Positions 57,201-64,000 of a DNA stretch of 64,000 nucleotides are shown here, piece after piece. The stretch spans positions 73,057,341 to 73,121,340 of the forward strand of contig OZ005662.1 of the NCBI GenBank assembly GCA_963930645.1, in the 5' to 3' direction. The DNA is from Salticus scenicus (Eukaryota; Arthropoda; Arachnida; Araneae; Salticidae). The notes under the pieces were generated by a model. It did not search any database. It was not told where the DNA came from and saw nothing but the letters and a program-made list of their open reading frames with translations. A program made the position numbers and the translations under genes. Within the stretch, counting starts at the first letter, position 1; every line of letters starts with the position of its first letter.

Positions 57201-60200
57201 GTAATATAGTATGGTTTTCAAATAGATAATAATAATAATAAAAAAAAAAAAAAAATTGGGAAAAAAAAATTGATTTAACTACAGTGTAGGATCTGTTATC
57301 CAGAAACCCGTTATCCAGAATGCTCCGAAAACCAGAATGCAAAATGCCAACTATCAAAATTTTTAATTATCGTAAAATTTAAGAATTAAAGTTACACAAT
57401 AGCGGCGGTCAGAATTATAGTTTTATGACCTACTTTCTTTAATGCTACGGTGTCCTTCTGGGCAAATATGGTGAGCACAAAATTGTCCAAATAAATACTG
57501 AAACTTTTGCAAATTCAGGTTAGAAAATGAATTTTTATAACATTTAATAGATAATTATTAATTTATTAATAGATAAGCATTAATAACGCATAGTTGCCCA
57601 ATTGCAGATGAATTTTATCCTTGAACTCAAGTTGCATGCATGAAGTCCCAATTATTATAAAAATTTCAAATAGTTTTTATTAATTTCCATTATTTTTAGA
57701 ATTCATTTCATGAAATATTTAGCATTATGTGCTAAAAATATTTGAAATATTTATGAACAATCAGTATCAGAGACACATTATAAGCAAAAAATATCATAGA
57801 AATGTTTGTAAAAGGATTTTACTCTCAGGTCCAAAATTAAATTTTATATATATATTTTTTTCATTTATTACTATTATTATTTATAGTTTAAAATTCTAAT
57901 TAAGAATGTTTTTTTATTTTGTGGAAATAATTTATTAAATGAACAAATATATAGATAAAGTGTTTATATATATTACTCATGTTTATCACTGCTATTTATG
58001 AAATTATTTTGTATAATTTTTATACATATAATAAAGTGTTCCAAATTACGGAAAAACCCCTTATCCAGAATATCATATCCCAGGTCCCATGCTTTCTGGA
58101 TAATGGGTCCTATACTGTATTAGTAAAGAGCGCTTTTTTAGCGCCATTTAATTATTATTATTATTATTACTTATTATTTTTTTCTTGAAAAATTAACCCC
58201 TTCTTGTTTGGTGTTGCATCTCATACATTCAGTGTTTTTGTGCCTGTACGGTCGGTGTCGTATGCCATGTGATGAAAAAAAAAAATCATAGTTGAATTTA
58301 TCACTACGCATTGGTCACTTTTAAATTCCATGATTATTTTTGTATTTCTGAATATTGCTAAGAGAAAGCCCAACTAATTCTGGTTCTTTCACAATTTTTG
58401 CTTTTATTTTCTCACTTTGAATTGACATCGAAATCATTTTGTACTTTCTGTAATTTTATTTTCATTAGTGTTATTTTTGCATGTCAAAATAACTTTTATG
58501 ATGGATTCAGAGAAAGAGTCTGAGAATTCTGAATTTAATATCTCAGTCAGATGATGATTTTTCTAATTTATCAAGAAATATTTATTTGAATGTGGTTTTT
58601 ACACTCTTTAGTAAAAGTTTTTTTGTAGTTTTTATGCTTGTACGTATAGGATCCGTTATCCAGAAAGCTTGGGAGCTGGGATATTCTGGATAAGGGTTTT
58701 TTCCGTAATTCGGAGCACTTTATTATATGTATAAAAATAGTACAAAATAATTTCATAAATAACAGTGATAAACATGAATGATATATATGAACACTTTACA
58801 TATATATTTGTTAATTTAATAAATTATTTCCACAAAATAAAAATCATTCTTAATTAGAATTTTAAATTATAAATACAAATAATAATAATAATAATAATGA
58901 ATGAAAAATAAACAAACATATATAAAATTTAATTTTGGACCAGAGAGTAAAAATCCTTTTTTTTTGGATTTTGCAAACATTTCTGTATTTTTTTGCTTAT
59001 AGTGTGTCTCTGATACTAATTGTTCATAAATGTTTCAAATAGTTTTAGCACATAATACTAAATATTTTATGAAATAAATTCTAAAAATAATGGGAATTAA
59101 TAAAAACTATTTAAAATTTTTATAACAATTGGGACTTCTATGACCTGAGTTCAAGGATAAAATTCATCTGCTATTGAGCACTTTAAGAAGTATGTGTTAT
59201 TAATGTTTATCTAATAAAAAATACCATAAAAATTCATTTTCTAACCTAAATTTGCAAATTTTTCAGTAATTATTTGGACAATTTTGTGCTCACCATATTG
59301 CTACAGAATAACACCATAGCATTAAAGGAAGTAGGTTGTAAAATTATAATTCTGACCGCTGCTATTGTATAACTTTAATTCTTAAATTTTACGAAAATTA
59401 AAAATTTTGGTAGTTGGCCCTATGCTTTCTGGTTTTCGGAGCATTCTGGATAACGGGTTTCCGGATAACAGATCCTATACTGTAGTATAATTTATTTCTA
59501 GCTATATAGTATATTCCCCTCATTGTTTTTAATCTATTGTTAAAGTAAAAAGGAAATATAAACTTGATTCTACATTTAATGATTTTTTAATGTTTAATTG
59601 TATATGCAGTGTATTTATTTATTTAAATTTATTCATTAGTTTACTTGCCTTTTTCTTTTGTTTATTCTCAAACTTTTTTTTAATCATTACAGGCTGAAAC
59701 TATTAATCCATTTGACCAAGCTAATCCTAAGGTAAGTTATTTAATTTTTTGGTCTTATTTCTTTTTTCTCTTTTAGGAACTTATCTGTTATAGGGTTTCT
59801 ACATTATGTTCTATGTAGGAGGGTGGAAGGGAAGAGAAAATTGTTGCACTGTTCTTGTGCTGTGTAAAATTAGTTTTGTGTAGCAACAACAAAATAAATT
59901 TTTATGTGGGAATTTCAAAGTAATTTTAACTTTATTTTCGACAAGAGAAATCTTTTAAACTTTTATGAATAATTTCAAAGTAAGATGATAATAAAACTAA
60001 TCTTTTTAAGTCAAATAGTTTAAAAATCAGCTAAAAATGATAAGTTTTTAAATCTAAAGCAAATGCCTGAATGTGCCATGTTAAAAGCAAATAAATTGCA
60101 AATTATTACTTATGCATGCATTCAGCCTAAAATATTAAGGCCTAAATCATCTGACCACCTCAGAAAGATATAATTGTTCACTGAGATCTTGCTTTTTTTT

Positions 60201-62637
60201 TTCATGACTTTTATAATCAAAATTATATAATTACGGATTTTATTTTATTTTTAAATATGAAAGTCACAAATAATAATCATAAGATTTATTCAGAGTTTCC
60301 CCTAGTTTTAAAAAAGGGTACATTTTAGATTTTTGAGGGCAGTTTCGGATCCTTAAGCCATATTTAATATTTAAAATTCAGTTTCAGAATTCTGTTTTAA
60401 CCCCTTCCCTGTCAGATTTTTTTTTTTTTAAATTTCTGACCCCAAAAAAGCTTTTTTATTGCTGAAAATTAATATATGATCTATTCTGAATACAGAAATG
60501 CAAAATATTTTTGTCAGTAAGCAGGTTTTTGCTTGTCCTAGTGGTTGTCATACATGTGATACCCCGTTCACTGAGTTCCAGTTTTTCCTGCAATGCACCC
60601 AAATCCTTATACTATTAAGCGAGCAATATTTGTATGTATATTTCACTGTTCTCGAAAACGGTAGCTCGGACAGTTACGAGATTTAACACAAAGGTGCCCC
60701 CCGAAGGATCATTGTGCACATCGAAGTCAGAATTTCGAATTTCTGTTTAGTTTTCTTTTAATTAATAAAAATATGAAAATAATAAGCTAATAATAGCAAA
60801 AAATTAGCCATTTAAATTTAATCCATAATTTAATAGTTGCCAAAAAAAAAAAATACGAGTTTATTTTTTTTTCCAAGAGGAAAATAAATACATTTATCTA
60901 AACATGAACAATACTACACACTACTGGTCGCAGAGCTTCCAAATTTGGCATATAGGTACCTGGAACCCTGCAGGTGTGCACCTCATTGAGATTTTTTTCG
61001 AATTTCGAATATGAATTTTTTAAATTAATGTTTTTTCGATTTTAAACATTGGCTTTTATTTTTCATTTTTCATGAATTTATTCTTCGATTGTAATCGTCT
61101 GCGTATCTTAGCAACGGCTATATTATGCAATTTATTTTTTATTTAATACATTTATTTGAGGGCGAATCTTTTTTCTCTTTTTAATTTATTATATTTATTG
61201 AAAATAAAATGGTAATGCAGTAGAAAAAATTAAATAAATAAAATTTAAAATTTAAAAACGTATTTATAACAGTTATGTTTATGTATAATTTTTGTAGTAT
61301 AATAACAATTATTTTTCATTTGTTAATTTAATTTCTTTAAATTTTTTTTTTTTTTTTTTCTAATTTATAGTATTTGTCAGGAAATAATGGTAGTATATAG
61401 TAGAAAGGATTAAACTGATTGGAATTTATTTGTTTTTTATGTGTTTAATTCCTTCTAAAAGAAAATCTACTTTTTATTTTATTTCATTACATTGGTTGGA
61501 ATCAAATTGTAATACAGTGTAAATAGCATGAGCAATAAAATACTTGGTTCAAAAACTAAAATATTTAATAGACGCTGAGATACAGTTATCTTTAAAATCG
61601 TATTTCTTAAATAATGGCAGACCCACTTATCGTCAATAAATACCGATATTGAAATACACAGGAAAGAGATTTCTGCAGGCAGTGGGAACCTGCTCCCGAT
61701 ACAGTGCGGGCAGAGAAAGAGCTGCCGTAGTCAGCGAGTACCCGATGCAAGGTCTAGAGCGATTCCAATGTAATTATTTTAGTTTTTATTTATAATGTGA
61801 TGTGAAAAATAATGATCCAATTCTTTTGGGGATTCATTTAAATATAGTGGCCAGCGAAGCGGGCGTAGCCTGCTAGTTTTAAATTAATACAAAATACCCT
61901 TTTTGTTATTATACTTATCAAATTGATTACTTTTAGGCATTTAAGATAAATATCTGTATAAAAAGAATTATTAATTATATCAGAGTTCCCACGGGTCAGG
62001 GAAAACCTGAAAAACCTAGGAATAGTCAGGGAATTTGAAATTAATGAAAAAAGTCAGGGAAATGTCAGGGAAAATCGCAAATATTGCCCCAAAACCTGGA
62101 AAAATGATTATATAAACCTGAAAAATGCTTTTTGATCATTCAATTTATAGAAAATATGTTATTTCAGCAATTGCTATAGATAAACAAGACTTCATCTGCT
62201 ATTTGTTTTTCCTCTATCATGTGACTTCTGACGTCAGGTGGGAAGAGTCCATTATGTTAGTTAGAAAAATTTAGGTGGAGAAGAGAAGCTGTAAATGTGA
62301 TCCTTATAACTATTACTAAATAACTAAAATTATCAAATTTTCTTACTATTTTGGTATTTGTTATTAATTCATATTTGAGAAATATTTTTTAGCATTTATT
62401 TGCATCCAAATTAGAATTATTTCTAGACTTTCTAATTTGTATTTTAATAATAAAAAATAAAAAAATAATAATGTATGAAAACTCTTGTTTGGCTTTTTTC
62501 TTTTAAATATTCTTTCTTTTTTTTTCTCTCCCCAGAATATATTTTATCATAGTCTAGTACAGAATGATTTTCCTTCAACTTTAACGTTACCCAGTGAGGG
62601 AGAAAATGAAAAAACAGATTTGTCAAAAAGTACTCAG
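49514..62637 (+). CDS. CCSER: CCSER (FAM190)-family coiled-coil serine-rich protein, 5' part
   Basis: Five exons in the window: 49514-51267, 54154-54246, 55121-55346, 59693-59731 and 62536-62637. All junctions are GT-AG and in phase, giving 738 codons; the last exon ends at a donor, so the C-terminal part lies beyond the window. The protein is Ser/Thr/Lys-rich and mostly disordered. Family signatures are DDLMLD at ~564-569 and YRLLCQDLNGVKTLLLRLK at ~668, matching vertebrate CCSER1/CCSER2 (DDLMLD; MLQDCTAVKTLLLKMKRVLQE). CCSER2 has been linked to microtubules; the function here is inferred only by homology. The start MGACYSKK fits N-myristoylation (Gly2, Ser6) with a palmitoylatable Cys4. I cannot decide between CCSER1 and CCSER2; arthropods may hold a single ancestor-like gene. 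Confidence 0.8.
51363..51435 (-). repeat. tRNA-Thr(TGT)-like SINE head or pseudogene
   Basis: Acceptor GCCTGGA/TCCAGGC is perfect, D arm GCTC/GAGC, anticodon stem TTGAC/GTCAA with loop CTTGTAA (anticodon TGT, Thr). The T stem is disrupted, and the ACTGAGTGAAAATAATGC flank recurs at 51637 and inverted at 51694, so it belongs to a repeat. Confidence 0.6.
51595..51785. repeat. Foldback tRNA-SINE-related repeat
   Basis: ACTGAGTGAAAATAATGC and its inverse GCATTATTTTCACTGAGT bracket a tRNA 3'-half (GGGTTCGACTCCCGGTCCAG). Outer arms TTTATTGAATTTTTT and AAATTTCAATAAA are also inverse. Confidence 0.65.
51786..52478. other. CCSER-like intron, nothing recognised
   Basis: AT-rich, no conserved frame. 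Confidence 0.4.
52479..52534 (+). pseudogene. Possible THAP zinc-finger first exon
   Basis: MPKYCVAFKCSNKYMKGNG followed by a GTAGGT donor-like site. THAP domains start MPxxC-x4-C and often break at this point before the GxxFHxFP segment. No convincing continuation was found downstream, so this may be a remnant of a P-element-type transposase or a chance match. Confidence 0.3.
52535..54153. other. CCSER-like intron, nothing further recognised
   Basis: A (TA)n run at ~53586-53602. Short open frames near 52930-53140 on both strands show no recognised family. Confidence 0.4.
54154..54246 (+). CDS. CCSER: CCSER-like exon 2 (coding)
   Basis: 93 bp after TACACATTAG, donor GTGAGT. Encodes PASPMKKVDCDDDKIAPLRT and on to EEKT, a charged linker. 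Confidence 0.82.
54420..55057. mobile_element. TA-flanked MITE (Tc1/mariner-pogo type ends)
   Basis: The left end CAGTACAAAGCCGAAAATCC and the right end (inverse, CAGTACAAAGCCGAAAATCC) are identical over 20 bp; TA lies at 54418-54419 and 55058-55059. No transposase frame. Confidence 0.85.
55121..55346 (+). CDS. CCSER: CCSER-like exon 3 (coding)
   Basis: 226 bp after ATTTTCACAG, donor GTAAAT. Encodes basic KRFYRRSSGP, VRHRTVSLPLRPPRQM and the conserved YRLLCQDLNGVKTLLLRLK helix, the strongest family match. Confidence 0.88.
55347..55905. other. CCSER-like intron, nothing recognised
   Basis: Contains a poly-C run near 55745-55757. Confidence 0.4.
55910..56215 (-). repeat. 'CACCTGTTG' repeat family, inverted copy
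   Basis: Reverse-strand version of the unit at 24725-24995, starting with the hairpin ACTTTCTTTTGTATTCAATAG and including ATGCACAGAATTTTATA and CAACTTTTGGTAAAAATTGC. Confidence 0.6.
56320..56532. mobile_element. TA-flanked palindromic MITE, complete
   Basis: 213 bp, almost wholly self-complementary. Ends CAGTCGGTAACAAAAGTG and the inverse of CAGTCTGTAACAAAAGTG, with TA on both sides. Same family as 30255-30440. Confidence 0.88.
56540..57279. other. CCSER-like intron, nothing recognised
   Basis: Poly-T (56574-56599) and poly-A (57240-57255) runs. The minus-strand frame at 56839-57057 has no recognised family. Confidence 0.4.
57282..58117 (+). mobile_element. TA-flanked MITE, 836 bp (pogo-type ends), forward
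   Basis: Left end CAGTGTAGGATCTGTTATCC, right end inverse CAGTATAGGACCCATTATCC; TA at 57280-57281 and 58118-58119. Nearly same length and content as the inverted copy at 58643-59482. Confidence 0.85.
58118..58642. other. Spacer between inverted MITEs
   Basis: AT-rich, nothing recognised. Confidence 0.4.
58643..59482 (-). mobile_element. TA-flanked MITE, 840 bp, inverted copy
   Basis: Reverse-oriented relative of 57282-58117: reading leftwards it starts CAGTATAGGATCTGTTATCC and shares the body (GTAAAATTTAAGAATTAAAG). The TA on the left is followed by CGTATAGG, one base short. Confidence 0.82.
59693..59731 (+). CDS. CCSER: CCSER-like exon 4 (39-bp micro-exon)
   Basis: AETINPFDQANPK between the acceptor TAATCATTACAG and the donor GTAAGT, phase 0 on both sides. 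It could be skipped without shifting the frame. Contains NPF, a potential EH-domain ligand motif. Confidence 0.75.
59732..61555. other. CCSER-like intron 4, nothing firmly recognised
   Basis: Words such as ATAGGTACCTGGAACCCTG (~60950) and CGAATTTCGAAT near 60735 and 61000 suggest decayed repeats without clear boundaries. Confidence 0.35.
61640..61876 (+). mobile_element. Helitron-like 3' end
   Basis: Ends GCGGGCGTAGCCTGC then CTAG and T. The upstream part resembles 31985-32156. The 5' TC terminus was not located. Confidence 0.6.
61981..62115 (+). mobile_element. One end of a hAT-like element
   Basis: CAGAGTTCCCACGGGTCAGG followed by repeated GTCAGGGAA words resembles the terminus of widespread hAT elements. 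No matching inverted end was found. Confidence 0.4.
62536..62637 (+). CDS. CCSER: CCSER-like exon 5 (coding)
   Basis: 102 bp (34 codons, phase 0) after CTCTCCCCAG, donor GTAAAA. Encodes NIFYHSLVQNDFPS and on to LSKSTQ. The coiled coil expected next would lie beyond 64 kb. Confidence 0.75.
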
Positions 62638-62936
62638 GTAAAATTTCATTAATATTATCAGTTTTTTATTTTATTTATTTTTGTAATCATTTTATGATCA
62701 TTAAAATTTATAAGATATTTTAATGTTATTGAAATGCATTACATTCAATGCTATATTTTATCTGATCAATAATTTATTACAGTAAAATGCACTGAAATGT
62801 TGTTATTGTTGTTTATAATCCCAAATGGTCTAGAATAGGCTAGACCATATACATGTCGCAATAAAATTTCCAGAAAGTCTAAAAACAGTAGAGGGTTCTG
62901 TAAAACCTCATCCTTTTGTAAAATCCAAGCACTTAA

Positions 62937-63367
62937 GGGCCCGCTTCATTCACCGTCGCCTGAAGCCTAAGCTTATGTTATTCTATGGGAAATTTTTCTT
63001 TACAAATAACTTATTAACTAATACATATTTTTAAATTCTGTTTTCACATTCTGAAAATTCCCAGCTGTTAACTTGACGGACTTTTAAAAAAAAAATATTT
63101 TTTAAGTTTTTTATATTTTATTTTGAAGCTGCAAAATAGGAATTTTCAATATGCGAAATTTTTTCATTTTGCAATTTCAAAATAAAATATTAAAAATTTA
63201 AAAAAATACGTTTTTAAAAAAGGTCCGTCAATTAAACAGTTGGTAATTTTCTGAATGTGAAAACAGAATTTAAAAATATGCATTAGCTAATAAGTTATTT
63301 GTAAAGAAAAATTCCCCATAGAATAACATTGGCTCGGGCTTCCGGCAACGGTAAGTTAAGAGGGCCG
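62937..63367. mobile_element. TTAA-flanked palindromic MITE
   Basis: TTAA at 62933-62936 and 63368-63371. Arms close to the copies at 1103 and 42463. Confidence 0.82.
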
Positions 63368-63371
63368 TTAA

Positions 63372-63823
63372 GAATATGAGAGGGCATGGCCTGATCAACT
63401 TTACACCAGGGGCATGCCAGAAAAATATTACGACCTTGCTGGAATGTGAGCATTCTGATGGGCCCACTCAAGAAACACGTAAAGGCCGTTTGATGCTTTT
63501 TGTTGGAATGGAACTCAAGAGACCTACCAGGGCTCCTTCTAGTGTGTATCATGGCTGATTAGGTGGAGTTTTCAAATTTTATTCATTTTAGTTTTTCAGA
63601 GGGAGACTGCTTCATTGTATGTGAGAATCCCATTGGGTATCACATCCTCTGCCTTGGCCAAATCGTCACCAGATTCATTTCCTAAAATCCTGGCATGGGA
63701 TGGAACCCACTGAAAATAGATTGAGTGTTTCAAGGAGAGCCAAGAGATGATAAAATTTGGAAGATTAGGACTTACGGTAATGGGAAGAGTGTCTTCAATT
63801 GGTCTGAAGACCAGAGGCACCAA
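63372..63823 (-). pseudogene. Non-LTR retrotransposon fragment (RNase H and C-terminus)
   Basis: On the minus strand 63823-63596 encodes YFQWVPSHARILGNESGDDLAKA, an RNase H-type end seen in I/Jockey-group LINEs. After a frame break, 63552-63372 gives LSFQQGR, then CPWCKVDQAMPSHIL, the C-terminal zinc-knuckle-like segment. The TTAA MITE adjoins its 3' side. It is truncated and shifted, so non-functional. Confidence 0.72.
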
Positions 63824-64000
63824 TAGAAGAAGACTGACAATCTCAAATGCCTGCCTGATTTAGCTGAGCAAATTGGAATGGCCTTCACTCCTAAGTCATG
63901 ATAACGAATAAAAAATTTGTAATCAAATGCCATAAATTGTGAAAATTATGGTCTTTTTCAATTTACATTGTTTGCTTACAAAGTTTTTATTCATCAATAG
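63824..64000. other. Window edge, nothing recognised
   Basis: May hold further decayed LINE sequence; no clear motif. Confidence 0.3.

Noticed and set aside
1..64000. CRISPR array, operon or prokaryotic system
   Set aside because: No regularly spaced direct repeats with unique spacers; gene structure is spliced and eukaryotic throughout.

Overview
The window is AT-rich eukaryotic nuclear DNA from an animal. The evidence is two spliced, conserved animal genes, GT-AG introns, a Copia retrotransposon primed by the anticodon half of initiator tRNA, several Penelope-like elements (PLEs), and many families of inverted-repeat DNA elements. The repeat mix suggests an arthropod (a chelicerate would fit), but the sequence does not prove the lineage.

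Two host genes are arranged head to head. On the minus strand, ten coding exons between 45224 and 1647 encode the first ~311 residues of dynactin subunit 4 (DCTN4, p62); all splice phases agree and the C-terminus lies beyond the left edge. On the plus strand, five exons from 49514 to 62637 encode the N-terminal ~738 residues of a CCSER-family (coiled-coil serine-rich, FAM190) protein, which continues past the right edge. The ~0.5 kb between 45225 and 45773 is the probable shared promoter region.

Left third (1.7-19.4 kb): this is intron 9 of DCTN4, and it is almost entirely one nested insertion. A head-to-head (palindromic) PLE dimer sits between 15-bp direct repeats. Its left arm is split by an 11.3-kb element with hAT-type ends (8-bp target duplication), and that element carries a young Copia retrotransposon (5-bp target duplication, LTRs that read as identical). 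Without the insertion the intron would be about 93 bp.

Middle (19.5-45 kb): DCTN4 introns hold a Helitron-type element, a decayed LINE, tandem tRNA-derived SINEs, hAT and piggyBac-type MITEs, a TTAA-flanked MITE family, and a ~0.9-kb tandem duplication. One copy of the duplication has received a hAT remnant and then a second, unrelated head-to-head PLE dimer (34.6-38.7 kb) with a 14-bp direct repeat. Three PLE families are present. Each carries a hammerhead-like fold at its 3' end with a palindromic helix III, and each departs from the consensus core.

Right third (45-64 kb): the CCSER-like gene, with introns that contain a ~110-bp tandem repeat, tRNA-derived repeats, several TA-flanked palindromic MITEs (two of them an inverted pair), a possible THAP-domain fragment, Helitron-like ends and, at the edge, a LINE fragment. 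No operons, CRISPR arrays or prokaryotic features are present.
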